From: Trichoderma breve
Lineage: Eukaryota > Ascomycota > Sordariomycetes > Hypocreales > Hypocreaceae
Reading direction: 5' to 3'
DNA length: 64,000 nucleotides
Assembly (NCBI RefSeq): GCF_028502605.1
Contig: NC_079233.1
Coordinates: 1,240,001 to 1,304,000, forward strand
The notes below the pieces were generated by a model. That model saw only the letters and a list, made by a program, of their open reading frames with translations. It was not told the DNA's origin and searched no databases. Each line of letters opens with the position of its first letter. Positions within the stretch are counted from its first letter, which is position 1. Positions 33,998-46,070 of the stretch are shown here, piece after piece. The translations under genes were made by a program, and so were the position numbers.

Positions 33998-35457
33998 GGG
34001 GTGATAGATGATATATGGATGGATCAGGGCGTTTCGATGGCGCTTGTCCCATTTTAATTGATTGATTGGCTTTATTTTGCGTGGCCAAGATTTAGGCGGG
34101 CGAGATAATCTTGCTTGGTGTTTTTTAGGGATGGCTATTTTGAACTATTGGAAGGAGCCGATTTTGCTGTCTGATTTTATTGTACATTTCTCTTCGATAT
34201 AGCAATGTAGCCTGTTGAATGGATCGAGTTGAATTGACCAAGCCGTGATTGGTTGGAGAGCCGCAAAACGTGCTTCAGATTCATGTGAAGGCTGATACTA
34301 CGGCACTTTTACAAGGCAACTGGCGCACATACTACCTCCTAATACAGAGCACCAGGCACGGCATTCTACGAGTACGTGTATTATCAGAAGCCACCGGATC
34401 CACGGGTCCATCCACAACCTCGACATGTGCCGACGCGTTCTCGGACGGGCGCTACAGTAAGTGATGGGTGCGGACCCGAATGGTTGCCCCCCCTTGTCCC
34501 ATCGGGATAGGATGATGAGCTGATATGCAGTGGAGAAGGTGTCGTCAACGTCATTCGATGGGACCTCATGGCACCAGCACATCGCACGTGCGGTAGAGTT
34601 TACCGGTACTTGTTCTGTCTGTTCGTATCGGGGACTCGGTACAAGTAGCATAAGACAGACATGTGAATATACGGCATTGTAGAGTTTGCCCGTTTACTCC
34701 GCGCCCGCCCGGGCCTATCAGATAGGTAGGGCTCCCGGGGAGCGCTTCGAAGACTTTTCGGCTCGGTTTCCCATCTTCCCGAGCACCGGCCGAAAGAGCT
34801 GCTGCGGAACTCCGTTTCTGGAAAGCAAGGCGACGCAGACGCGCGTGGGGGTGAGAGTGATGCGACGCTGTGTGGTAGCAGTAAGGAGAATTTCAGCTGC
34901 TGATGGGCGGAAATTATTGCATCTCATCTTGATCATATGTTGTAGCATGTCATGATGCATTTTGTTGAAAAACATGTCATGGCACCACCTCTCCTTTTTT
35001 CTTTCTCCCCGTTGAAGCCGAAACCCGGGCTCGAGCATGATTTCCGCAGATGACTTGATATCCTCGGCGTGTGTTTTACACTGCCGGAAGCCCAATTTGC
35101 GGGCTACTTGTAGACTCCGGGCTGTGTGCTCCGAGCGTCTAATAATTACGGAGAGTCTAGCCGGGAAGACTGCGGTACGGGGTCGGAGATTCTTGGAGAT
35201 GAAAGTCGGCATCTCTTGTGTAGAGCAAATACTAGGTACGTTTGAGTTGGTCGGCGGCTACATGTGGATTCCGGGCAAAGTTGCCAGAGCGATCAGTTCG
35301 ACGATAATCAGGTTGGTGCTAAAATCACCCGCTAGCAGGGAGAGGCATGAAACTAGTAGCAGGATGAAGCAAGAGAAGCGAGGCTTCGAGGCTCACCCGA
35401 GAACTCACCGTGCTGTACGGGAATTAACGGCGGCAAGAAGACGGAAAAATGAAAAAG

Positions 35458-35496
<39 letters not shown>

Positions 35497-38400
35497 TTGT
35501 GGGATCCAGTGTTCCAAGATTGTTGAGACGGGAAAAGTTGTCAATGTTGCAAAAGCCAGGGTCTGTCACATCCCGTGCTCGAGGCGCCATCTAGGATTCG
35601 TAGATCACATCCACTATGGAGCATATCAAGGTAGCATTAGAGCATCTCTAATAGTGAATCTCGATGGATGACACATGAAAAGAAAAAAAAAAAAACAAGA
35701 AAACTTTTCAAATAATGGGACTTCTTGATGTGGCATCAGCTTCGAGGCGGTGGGCGATTCAGCTTGTGATTTCCCTTATCTCTTGCGCTATTATGCCTCA
35801 AGACTCTTCGGTCTTTTTTTTTTTTATTCTCGTGCCCCCTTGCAAGGCCCGGTTTCCAAGGTGGACGGACGCAGGGTCCTTTTTTTTTGGACGGCCCGCA
35901 AGGAGTTCCACTGATAGCAGCAAGATCAGCCAGGGCGGGTATCAAGCTAGAGAGCCACTCATGGGACCCCCTGGCTGGGCACATGGGCTTGGTATCAGAC
36001 AGCTTCGAGATGGCGTTTTCGATGCCGAAGCTAGTAGAAGCTGCGGGCTTTGATACGAGCTTGATATGGCGGCTTTATCTGGTTGATGATAGAGTGCTGC
36101 GGAGGAAGAAGGGTGGCATTGCGTTGGTAGTTGGTCGTTGTGGACTTACATGTAGGCAGAGTGAGATGATGCTGATGATGATGAAGTTATTGCGCCTTTT
36201 AGAATTTGTCATTTCCGGCCGATGATGGATTTGTATAAGAGGAAGCCTCGGTAGCTAAGCCTTACCAGCGAGATTGATCCATTGATAGCATCAGAAGCCA
36301 AGCCTCAGCAGCTCGAACTAGCGACAGTAATGCCTTGGTCACGTCTCCACCGCGCCGCAGACGGCCGGACAATCAGATATATTACAGCGGCTATATCAAA
36401 AGAGATGCGCTGGCCGAGAATCAAGGCAGGCTGAGTCTATCGGGATGCAGCCCAAACGAGGCGGACTGTGACCTGCAGCGCGCGACGCATCCAGGCTTTC
36501 TGGTGAGAGCTGACCTCTTTCTCACGCAGTCCAAGAGGGTCAGCTGGCGGTTTGAGAGTGAGCACTCGATGAGATATTTATCCGCCGTTGCACTCGGTTG
36601 AGTAGAAGCACAGCAAAGTAAGCTGCGATACGCCATCGAAGTGAGGGGAGCACTGCCTCACGATGCAATACCAAGCCGTGGCCGATCCATACAAGCACTG
36701 CGATCGATAGTGCCAAGGGCTTGGAGATGCTTGGGAAAAGCTTGGATGACGCTTAGAGATGCTTGGAGGTCCAAGTATCGTAGGTACCCAGCGGTACAGA
36801 AGCGCCGTGCAAATAGCCGTCTTGTCGTGTGCGTGCGAGAGCCGGTTGTTCTATTTGCCTATTAACCTGGTCCGATGCCGGGGCGGTATCTCGTGGGACA
36901 AGGTTTGTGTCGACGTGAGTTACTGCTTACGAGTGCTAGGAAGTCGTAAAGCTTGAAATAACCATACTTGAAGCGATACGGCAAGGGTTGGATGTTAATA
37001 CGCATCGAGTATGAAGAATCTGTAATACGGTGGTTACATTCCTGTCAGTGCGCAAGCATCGAGGCGAGGCGTCTGACCCGCATTGGTACATCGTATGAAG
37101 TATTTTTTTACGCTTCTTGCTGCTCAAAGCGGCAATGCCTGTGCACGAAGGAACTGACTCTCATTGTATATTATTAGCAGCAGCACTAACGGCAAAATAA
37201 AAAGAGGAAAGGAGAAAAGCAAAAAAAAAAAAAAAAAAAAGCACAAATTGTCAATGTCATATTTAGTTTAGAGAAAATGGAATTCACAAAACGCCATTCC
37301 GTTTGCAAGCCCTGGCGTCATCTTGACGGTGGCTTTTTTACAATTTTTTCTTTCCCCTTAAGCGCCACGACTCATGGCCTGTGGAAAAAGCCTTTATGCT
37401 TCCCGTCTGGTTTGGCGGCGCATCTGCTCCGTTTTCGGGCTTCCATTCGGGCTTCCATTTTCTCTAAAGCTTCGCTCGGGCTGGCATGTGTCAAAGCCCA
37501 TGCGAGTCTCCCCGGCACTCGGCATTCGCCCGTCATCATGACCTTGATTGTGGCCTGTTGCCGCCTGTTGCCGCTGCACGTATGAGCATGTGCGCTCCGA
37601 TACTACGTGAAAACCCCCCGTTGGAGCACGATGATTGTGATTTGGGCGGCAGAGAACGAACAATCAAAGTGACGAGATCGGTTCGACCTGCACGCTTCCG
37701 CCGGCGCTCGTTCCACCAAGCCACGGCATTTCGATTGATACTCTATCGGGCGCCCGCCTCGTGGAGCCCCAAGCAGCCTTTATTCCCGTAGGAGTAATAC
37801 TTGGCCGCTGGTACCTGTAGCCGAGCGTTTGATTGATACGGATGCGGATGCGGACGATGAAATACCCACGGGCTGAGTTCCTGTCATGTCGACCACAGTT
37901 CCACACCTCCCTTGGGCTTTCGTCCCCGATATCGTACATGCTTGTACATCTTAGCTGCACGAACTGTAGAGCCCTGTGATTTTCCCGAGGCTTGGCTCCA
38001 AAGCCTCTTCCCTGGTCTTCTCCTCTTCCAATCTGCCTACTACTCTCATAGTTTCCACTTCTTCTTCTTCATCTCTTGTTCCTCTTCTCTTCCTTCTTCT
38101 TTCCTTCTTTCACCCTCCTACCAACATCCCACCAACAAACAAAATCTCTTGCCACCCCCTAGTATTGCGCAATCTGATCGCAGGTCCCGAAGACTCTCTT
38201 CGCATTATCGGATCCACCAACCGGGCAACTAGCTGCGAGCCAACAACTTCCGGCTCTTGACGGAAGACCCTTGCTGCGGCGTTTATCGAGGCCCCGCCGC
38301 TATCAGTTTGGTCCCTTTTCTCGGTGCCATACGACCGAGAGCGAGGCGGCCTAGGGAGTTTCCCACAGCCAGTCAGCTTTGTCAGTGCGTGTGTGTGTGT

Positions 38401-38644
38401 CAGAGGCGAAAGGAACAAGCAGAAAATTTGGCGCGTGGCATGTCAGCCCATTGAATCCTAGACCCAACGATCGTCTGGTCTCTGCGTGCTGTCGTGCGTT
38501 TCCACCTCTTTATCGGCTCTGGCTTGGTTTTTTCCTTGCTTTTCCTTCCTTTTCTTTTCTCTATACCACTTCATCTCTCCTGATTTTCCCTCGCTGGGTT
38601 TACTTGGCCGTTGTTTGCAATTGCGGCTTTGCCAAACCCGAATC
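33998..38644. other. 4.6-kb gap between creC and creD, no supported gene
   Basis: Many open frames of 60-185 codons occur on both strands, but none shows a domain, splice structure or composition that I can defend. Notable items are a run of 37 A at 35458-35494, a run of 20 A at 37221-37240, shorter T runs near 35815 and 35881, and a short direct repeat (GGGCTTCCATTC) near 37440. The last kilobase is C/T-rich and is probably the creD promoter and leader. A long non-coding transcript or a fast-evolving orphan gene cannot be excluded. Confidence 0.4.
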
Positions 38645-40749
38645 ATGCCGTCTTTTAAGCCATTTTCTTCGGTGACAGGACGTCATAGCTATAGTCTGTT
38701 TGATGTCAGGTGAGTTTATCTTATCGCAACCCGTCTCTGAGCACCACGCTCATGGGGGCACATTTTGGACAAACTCTCGCCCAAACTGCGCAATGCGTCT
38801 CTTGTCCTTTGGTTGGCTAAACTCTTCTTCTCTTATAGATTAGATGATGATTTCATTGTCTTTCGCGGAAACGAACAGGAGTCTTCCGGCCAGCTCCTCA
38901 AGGGCGTTGTCGTGCTATGTCTTTCTTCGCCCCTCCGAATGGAAGACGTCCACTTGCGTCTGATTGGGACTCTCCGACTGCAGTATGATTCCCATCATTC
39001 CCCCATCAACCATTCGCCTTACCAGTGTGTACCATGTTCTAACCTTATTGTCTGCCGCTGTAGTTGGTCTGACCCTGGATCTAGCACACCAGGCGTGACT
39101 GGCCAAAGAGTCGACAGATCCATCACCATCCTCGATCACAGATGGCCTGCCTTTGTTGGCACGCACGGCAAGAGTATGACTCTGCCTGCTGGAAACTACG
39201 AGTATCCTTTCGAATATACTCTGCCCGGCGACACTGCCGAGAGTGTCGAGGGCATCCCCGAAGCATCCATCACATACCGGCTAAAGGCCACCGTCAGCCG
39301 CGGAAAATTTGCCTACGATCTGCACGCCTACAAGCACCTCCGCATCATCCGGACACTGGAGCCCGGCGCACTCGAGTTCCTGCACGCCATGAGCGTCGAA
39401 AATATCTGGCCCAATAAGATTGAGTACTCGATCGTCATTCCGCAAAAGGCAGTTGTTTTTGGCGGCACCATCAATATGGAGATGCGGTTTTCGCCCCTCC
39501 TAAAGGGCCTTGAGTTGGGGGACGTTACCGCCAAGATGGTCGAGATTCGGGATTGCTTCATTCAGGGAGCTACCGGCCTAAATATGCGAGAGCACCGAAT
39601 AGAGCGCGATGTGGCAACCTGGAAGTTTGCAGTGGACCGCGAGGAGCATTGGCACGACATGATTGAAGACAGCGGGCAGGAGGGCTGGCTGCTGAACAAG
39701 CCGCTCCCTCTGCCCAAGAAGCTGCGCCAATGCATTCAGGATCTCAATCACCACGGAATCAGAGTAAGGCACAAGATCAAGCTCACCGTCGCACTCAGGA
39801 ACCCGGACGGCCACATTTCCGAGGTAAGTGTTTCACAACGATTGGGGGGTTGTGTGGACTCAGCTCAGGGCGATGTGAGACATTTGGCTAACAATGCACG
39901 CAACAGTTGCGAGCGACGCTCCCGGTTTCCATCTTCATCTCGCCCAACATTCCATTCGACGAACAAGGCAACCTGGTCAATCAGGCTCCCGGAGGTGCGA
40001 CACTCGAACCAGATCTCGGATCGATTGCGCCTCCCGGATACGGCGAACATGTGCTCGACCAGCTTTACGACGAAATGGACGTTACCGGATTTCAGACGCC
40101 AGCTGTGCACTCTGGGTTTAACAGCCCCTTTTACGGCCACTCTCGGACTGGTTCTTCGGAAAACCTGTCGGTCCTGGCCAACAGCGCACCCATCACACCG
40201 GCTGCTCTTGTTTCTCGACTGGCCGATGTCTCTATCGACCCTTCGCAGCGAAGCAGCTCATATCAGTCTCTTCACGCTGCCTCTGGGAGAAACTCACCTA
40301 CACACGGGACAAGCCAGAGCTCCCACACACCTCATACACCCCATACACCAGCTCATCTGAGCCGAACGAACAGCGAGGAGGATGAATCTAGTTCAAGGAG
40401 CTCGGCAGAACGAGTTCAAGTCGACGTTGCGGAGTTTGCCGAGTTGAACAGAGTGCCGAGCTATTCCACAGCTGTTAAAACACCAGCACGATCTCGCACT
40501 CAAACGGGCGTCTTCGTCCCCGACTACCAAACAGCCTTGAGCGCTCCGCGGACGCCGCCAAACATGGAACTCAACAACAGCAACGATGCGCTGGCGACAA
40601 TTACAGAGCATGCAACTGGCGAGGTGCGCGAGACACACATGCAGAGCGTTGCTCGGGCCCTGTCACCTCCCATGGCCCGTTCGAATTCGGATGACACCTC
40701 GGCGCATCGGAGGCTACATCTCTTCCGAGCCAGAGACCAGGCCGTCTGA
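38645..40749 (+). CDS. creD: arrestin-domain adaptor of HECT ubiquitin ligase, CreD/ART type
   Basis: Four exons: 38645-38709, 38839-38982, 39064-39823 and 39907-40749, with introns of 129, 81 and 83 nt, giving about 603 residues. Intron 2 (GTATGA..TGTAG, branch TTCTAAC) contains no stop in the reading frame. Removing it restores the arrestin strand as LRLIGTLRLHWSDPGSS. The arrestin N-domain covers about 20-190 (ITILDHRWPAF .. NYEYPFEYTLPGDTAESVEG), and the C-domain about 200-340 (NKIEYSIVIPQKAVVFGGTI .. GIRVRHKIKLTVALRN). A PPGY motif at about 365-368 fits WW-domain binding by Rsp5/HulA ligases. The tail is Ser/Thr/Pro-rich. Relatives are A. nidulans CreD and yeast Rod1/Rog3, which direct ubiquitination of transporters in response to carbon source. 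Confidence 0.92.
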
Positions 40750-40869
40750 GAGGGAGCCGATTGCACAGCCTTGATTTTTTCATCACGAAACAAACCATCC
40801 CCTCTTTCCATTCCTTTTATCTTAATCTTCTTTCTATACGGCCACATATACGACTATTTCTCCTTCTTA

Positions 40870-40955
40870 TCCGTCTTCTTCATCTTCTTCTTCGTCTTCT
40901 TCTTCGTCTTCTTCTTCGTCTTCTTCTTCGTCTTCTTCTTCGTCTTCTTCTTATC
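40870..40955. repeat. 12-bp tandem repeat in the creD 3' region
   Basis: The unit CTTCTTCTTCGT is repeated about six times with little variation, 120-200 bp past the creD stop. It is pyrimidine-only apart from one G per unit, so it is a likely variable microsatellite in the 3' untranslated region. No coding role is supported. Confidence 0.8.
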
Positions 40956-42529
40956 TATCACTTTTGGTTGGGCATGCAGGTTGGTTGATTTTTACTGGCG
41001 TCAGCGATTTATGCGGGGCTTTCATTTTTCAGGATACAATCTATAGACTTTGGGCATCTGCGGGATAGAGGTTATCATGACTTATCACTTTTCTTCTCTG
41101 GACACGCAATTAACAGCCTGGTCGGGGCTGAGTATTTACGAAATACCCACCAACATTAGTATAGCAAATAGCAACGACGCTCGCTGATGGACAAGCTTGT
41201 GGGCGTCCTTCTTCCATCCTTGAACCTCATTTCCTCATGCTGTGATTGTGTGCTGAATGCGATATCACCAACTGACGCCGAATGCTACCAATCTATGCAA
41301 GTGGCGTTGCACTTCAGTCGGGCCCCTCATGGCTCAGGGGCAAATCCTACTTATGCAGGGACTACTGATGCCAATTGATCCTTATTGGCCTCGATGGTGT
41401 CTGTGGCTTTTTCGTCTGACGCAATGGATAGAGTTTGTTGTATGTACGCAGCCAGATCGAGTTGAACAAGATAATTGAAGTCACAGCATCGACTTTTCTG
41501 CAGCCACGCCGGAAAAGTCTCTCCTGGAGACAAACACCTTTTTTGGTCTGTGCAAACTGACGTCACGGGCGACACTAAGGTGGACTATTGGATGCGCCCA
41601 TGGGAAAATCAAGATTTCGAGTGTATTGGAACATGCAGCATCTTGAGCTGAGCACGTTTGGACTCACGATCGAATTTGGAGGGGAGAAATAGAGGGTGTT
41701 GAGTGAGGCCTCACGGGTGTTAAAGAGCCGACGAAATTACCCAGATAGGGAATATCGGCAGCAAATACGAGTACGTGCTTTGATTCGTATCCCCCCTGCG
41801 CTGCTGAAAACCCCCACTCCGGCAAAATGAGACGATGACCTTTTTTGCTGGATCTGGAACATGCATGCAGCGCGGACTCAGGTGAATGTCTTAGATGTTT
41901 AGGCAATTGAAGGTGAATTGTTTTCAAGTTTCGTAGAGCTGAAGTCAGGTAAGTGGTGTGGTGTGGTGTTCATGTGTTCAATTACAGCATCATCGACCAG
42001 AGAGTTATCGGAGCTAATGGCAACCACTATGATCGCAAACCTTGGTCATTGATGATCATCAATGCTAAAACAAACCGCACCGCACATGGCGCTACCACAA
42101 TCCGCCAAAAGTGGCAAACCCGCCCCATGGCTGGCTGGCTGGCCCTTTTTTTCTTCCACTCCACGATGGAGGCTGTGGAAGCTCAATGGCCCGTTTTCCC
42201 AAATGCTGCGCGGCCTGGACCCCCAGCTAAAGCAGTTTGTGGTTAAACATGCAATGACATGACAAGGGGAGGTGGGAAGTGGGAAAGCCAGTGACCGCCA
42301 ATGGCTTTTTCTTCTCCAGCTTGTCCCTCATTTAATATCCAATGGACTGCAACCTCGTAAATCAGTGACTCTCTCCTTTGCGCGCTTGTGTTCTCTTCCT
42401 ACCTATCTACTCCTTACTTGCGCTTGCTTGCTTTGATTCTTTTTTTCTGGATCTTTTTAAACCTCAGGTTTACATCTTTTTCTTAATACCCCTGCTAGTA
42501 ACAAGAGTTACATACCTATTCTTTTAACA
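40956..42529. other. intergenic, upstream region of the SLM1-like gene
   Basis: No supported gene. The final 150 bp before the start at 42530 are C/T-rich, as expected of a core promoter and leader. Small open frames on both strands lack any family signal. Confidence 0.45.
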
Positions 42530-44182
42530 ATGGCTTCGCCTACAAACACTACGCTGCCGTCGCGCGCGACGACGGGATTGAGCGACGATGCTATTCCGGA
42601 GGCGGACCCTTCTACTGTACGTGACACTGCATACCTATGCTCAGCGGGGAGAGGGGGCATTGTTGTCCTGCTGGAGGTTTGAAGTGCGTGCGGCTAATCA
42701 AGCGAGATGTAGACCGCCGGATTGCTTGCAGAGCGTCTGCAGGCGTGGAAACACATGGTGGGATATCTCGAGGAGTATGTCGAGTCCGTGGAGAAGGTCC
42801 ATGGCCGCCAGGCAAAGGAGTACGAGAAGGTCTTGAAGGTGAGATGCGGCCCCGAATCCCCCCCTTTCTACACCCCTTTGGTGGTTTGCCAATGCTTTTC
42901 TTCTATCGTTCTTTTCCTCATATTTCTGTTACTGACATGTGGCGTTCCAAAGACCATTTCAAACCCCCTGCGTGAAGGCCACCACTTCGACCAGAGCCTC
43001 GGCGGCATTGCGGGCTTCTTCGAGAACATGCGAGCCAACACCCAGGCCATGATCAACACCAACATCGAGACGGAGAAGAGCATCAAGGGCTCCGTCCGCC
43101 CCATCCTCGACCGCCTGCACAAGGAGATCAAGCACAAGGCCAAGGAGCTCGCGAGCGGCGCGCAGGCGGCGGCCAAGGAGGTCGAGAAGCTGCGCAATGT
43201 GACGCAGAAGCACATTGAGCTGCTCGGCCAGCAGTCCGCCGCATACGACTCGCACGGCGGCCGGCAGACCAACAGCCACGAGGACCCCTACGTCGTTCGT
43301 CGTGGCGTGACGCACCGCCTGCACAACCAGGTGCTGGCCGAGAACAACCACCGCAACGACCTGGTGTCGGTGCAGAACAACTTCCGCACGTTCGAGGCGC
43401 ACATCCTCGAGGTCGTGCAGCAGGCCATGGAAGGCTTTACGCAGCTGGTCGGCAGCCAGGGCGAGAAGATGCGGGCGCTCAACAGCGACATCCTCGGCAC
43501 GGTGCAGTGCATCCCGCGCGACTTTGAGTGGACAAACTTCCAGCACCGCGCCGCCGACCGGCTGGTCAGCGCAAACGACCCGCCGCGCTCCGTCGACGCC
43601 ATCCAGTTCCCTAACATGGAGCACGCCTCGACCAAGGCGCTGATCGAGGGCTCGCTTGAGCGCAAGTCGCGCAACAAGCTGTCGTTTGGCTACTCCACGG
43701 GTTACTACGTCGTCTCGCCGTCAAAGTACCTGCACGAGTTCAAGGACTCGGACGACACCCGCAACGACCCCAAGCCCGAGCTGTCCATCTACCTGCCCGA
43801 CGCCGTCATCGGCGTGCCCAGCGCCGAAAAGTTCAACATCAAGGGCAAGGACAAGAGCGGCACGCTGAGCAGCAAGCTCACCGGCAGCTCCGAGATCAGC
43901 TTCAAGGCCCATACGCCCGCCGACGCTCAGCGCTGGTTCCAGATCATCCAGGGCGTTACCAACGCCGGCCCTGCGCTCTCGACCCCGGCGTCTCCCGTGG
44001 CCACGTCGTCGCCCACCATGACTTCTCCCGTGGCTCCGGCTGCGGCTCCTGCGGCGGCTGCGGCTGCGACCAAGGCGGTTGAAGCTGATGCCAAGTCACC
44101 CGTGGCCACGTCCACGCCGGTCGAGAAGCACCAGGCGCAGGAAGTTGGTGTGACGGGCGGCGATGCAAAGCCCGCTGCTTAG
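42530..44182 (+). CDS. SLM1/SLM2-like F-BAR and PH domain protein
   Basis: Three exons, 42530-42616, 42713-42838 and 42953-44182, with introns of 96 and 114 nt in phase 0, give about 480 residues. The helical BAR-like domain (about 30-260) starts AGLLAERLQAWKHMVGYLEE and includes HHFDQSLGGIAGFFENMRAN. The PH domain (about 295-400) begins EGSLERKSRNKLSFGYSTGY, contains YVVSPSKYLHEFKDSDD, and ends HTPADAQRWFQIIQGV. A disordered Ala/Pro/Ser tail follows. Yeast Slm1/2 bind PI(4,5)P2 at eisosomes and the plasma membrane and act as TORC2 effectors in stress and actin control; that role is inferred here from domain order. The PH core and BAR helix are intact. It converges on the ESCO-finger gene. 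Confidence 0.88.
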
Positions 44183-44634
44183 TATGTAGGCGGGAGTATC
44201 TGGGACTCGTGAAGAGAAGGGGGGAAAACATTGGGGGAGAATTGAGGAGTTTTTTTCTTGTTTTCTGATTGTTTTGAGTGGTTAATGATACCTATTCTGT
44301 GAAAGAGACTGGAACAGTTGTTAATGCAAACGAATTTACTAATGAGTGAGTTGAGTTGCTTCTCGGTGTGATGCGTTATGGCTGATGCTGAATTGGTGTG
44401 TATCATTCTACCAATGAATCTGAGGATCATATTGATATTAAATGGTAATCTCGCAGAATGATGCAGAGTGATCTCGTGGTTAATAATGAATTCTTCTTGA
44501 CTATTAATGCAATGCAATCATCCAAATCTGTCTCCATTGTCGCGCCACCCGTCTTTCCCCTCCCGAATAAATAAGCAACACCTAATCGCTCTCATGAATT
44601 GTTCTATGCAAAATTTCAACCATCCCCTCTAGTG
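44183..44634. terminator. convergent 3' regions of the SLM1-like and ESCO-finger genes
   Basis: About 450 bp between facing stop codons, A/T-rich. I checked the minus-strand frames here for an acetyltransferase continuation of the ESCO-finger gene and found none. Confidence 0.45.
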
Positions 44635-45511
44635 TCATAAATCGTCCACCTTGCGCTTCTGCGCCCTGAGCACAGCCTTGTGCGTCTTATTATGAAACTT
44701 TACGTCGTCGGGGTACAGCGGGTTCCAGACGGTGTTGCAGATCTTGCACTCGGAGAAGGCAGCCTGCGCGGAGATGTTGAGGGTAGTCTGGATGGAGGGA
44801 GGGCGTGTCTTTGATAAGGGCTTCTTTTGCCCGGGGGGCGGGGAGGGGGATGTTGAGCTTGATAATGTTGGTTCTGTTGAGTATGAATTCGTATTTTGGA
44901 GAGAATCGCGGTTTGAATGTGAATCTGATTCTTGGGAGGATTGGTGAGGAGTATCGTGGGTGGTAGCTTTGATTTTGAGGAGTCGAGGTTTTCTTTTGGA
45001 GGGTCTCCGTTTTGGTGACTCTTGGGGGGCAATTGGCTCTTCTGCTGGTGAACCTTGTGACTGGGATGGCGGATCGTCTTTGGGTTTCTGGGGAGCTGGT
45101 TTGAAGTAGCTCAGGATGGAACTCTTCTTTGGAGACTGGGCGCGTGTTTCCGTTTTGCCTTGATGAGGTTCATTTTGTGTTGTTTTTGTCTCTGATGCAA
45201 CTGCTACCGCTGCATCATCGAGCTTGGGGACATCATCTGAACTATCAGCTGGTGAGATTGGTTTCTCCTCTTGCTGCTTGAGCGCAGATAGTCGTTGCCT
45301 TTTTAACGGCGGTTCGCTTTGTGCTTCAGGGGTTGAGGTTTGTCTGCCGTAGGTGCGAAGCGGCTTCTCCCGCTTGCGCTGGTGGTGGTGCAGTCCCGGC
45401 TTTGTTCTAATGAAGCGTTGCATTAGCAAAGAATCCAATGTGGAAAGAAAAAATGATGAAAAGTACAAGGATAAGAACTTACATTGAATATTCAGGCGAA
45501 GAACTCACCAT
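44635..45511 (-). CDS. stand-alone ESCO-type zinc-finger protein
   Basis: Two exons on the minus strand, 45511-45483 and 45406-44635, around a 76-nt intron (GTAAGT, branch GCTAAT, ATTAG), give about 266 residues starting MVSSSPEYSITKPGLHHH. The C-terminus has a finger C230-x2-C233-x14-H248-x3-H252 (ECKICNTVWNPLYPDDVKFH), which resembles the N-terminal finger of Eco1/ESCO cohesin acetyltransferases. Just before it, SIQTTLNIS sits where Eco1 carries its QxxL-type PCNA-binding motif. A second PIP-like sequence, SSILSYFKP, lies near 105-113. The rest is disordered, basic and Ser/Pro-rich with a possible nuclear signal (PPLKRQRLS). No acetyltransferase domain follows in any frame, so this looks like a finger-only protein, possibly chromatin- or PCNA-linked. 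That role is inference. Confidence 0.75.
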
Positions 45512-46070
45512 GGCTGCCCCAAGCGTATCGCACTTGCGTATCTCAGATTTCGTGGTGGTTAGTGTGCACAGGTATCGACCAAATAAAGACTGGTTGTATG
45601 TATCTCGTTGAAGCATGAAAGGGCTCCCTCGTGAGAAGATATTTGCAATTCGCAATTTGTAGACAAATTGTATCTCGGTATAGAGCTCGGGAAAAATAAA
45701 CAGCCTGATGCTGGCGCCAAGCTTGTGGTGCTCACGAGAATTGGCCCCACGTCGAGACGCGTCGAGACGCGATTGCAATCACTTTACGCGATGTCACATG
45801 CACACCCGCTTCATCTTTGTTGAGGAGCTTACGTACATACAATCCGGGCGTCATTATGCCCATTGCAACTGAATATTTTATAGATGGGATAAACTTTGTC
45901 AGCAATTCTAAGAGATATTGGCTGAATTACTCAGAATGTTGACGGCAATCATCTGATGCAATATGTGCGAACTACTTCGTACTCTTGCCAAGGAGAGTGC
46001 CATAATTGAGAGAAGGGTATTAACAAAACGCTAGCAATATACAAAAACAAATAGGTAACCGACTCAGATT
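45512..46070. other. intergenic, upstream of the ESCO-finger gene
   Basis: No supported gene. The short minus-strand frames near 45560-45780 have no family signal and lie in the likely promoter. A small direct repeat (GTCGAGACGC) occurs at about 45750-45770. Confidence 0.4.

Noticed and set aside
35037..35594. 185-codon open frame in the creC-creD gap
   Set aside because: It reads through a 37-A tract into poly-Lys and shows no family similarity; treated as chance.
38983..39063. Reading the creD frame straight through here as coding
   Set aside because: The segment has donor, branch point (TTCTAAC) and acceptor, and its removal restores the arrestin strand; it is called an intron.
40761..41046. 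Open frames encoding poly-Phe/Leu runs after creD
   Set aside because: They are translations of a 12-bp pyrimidine microsatellite, not a protein.
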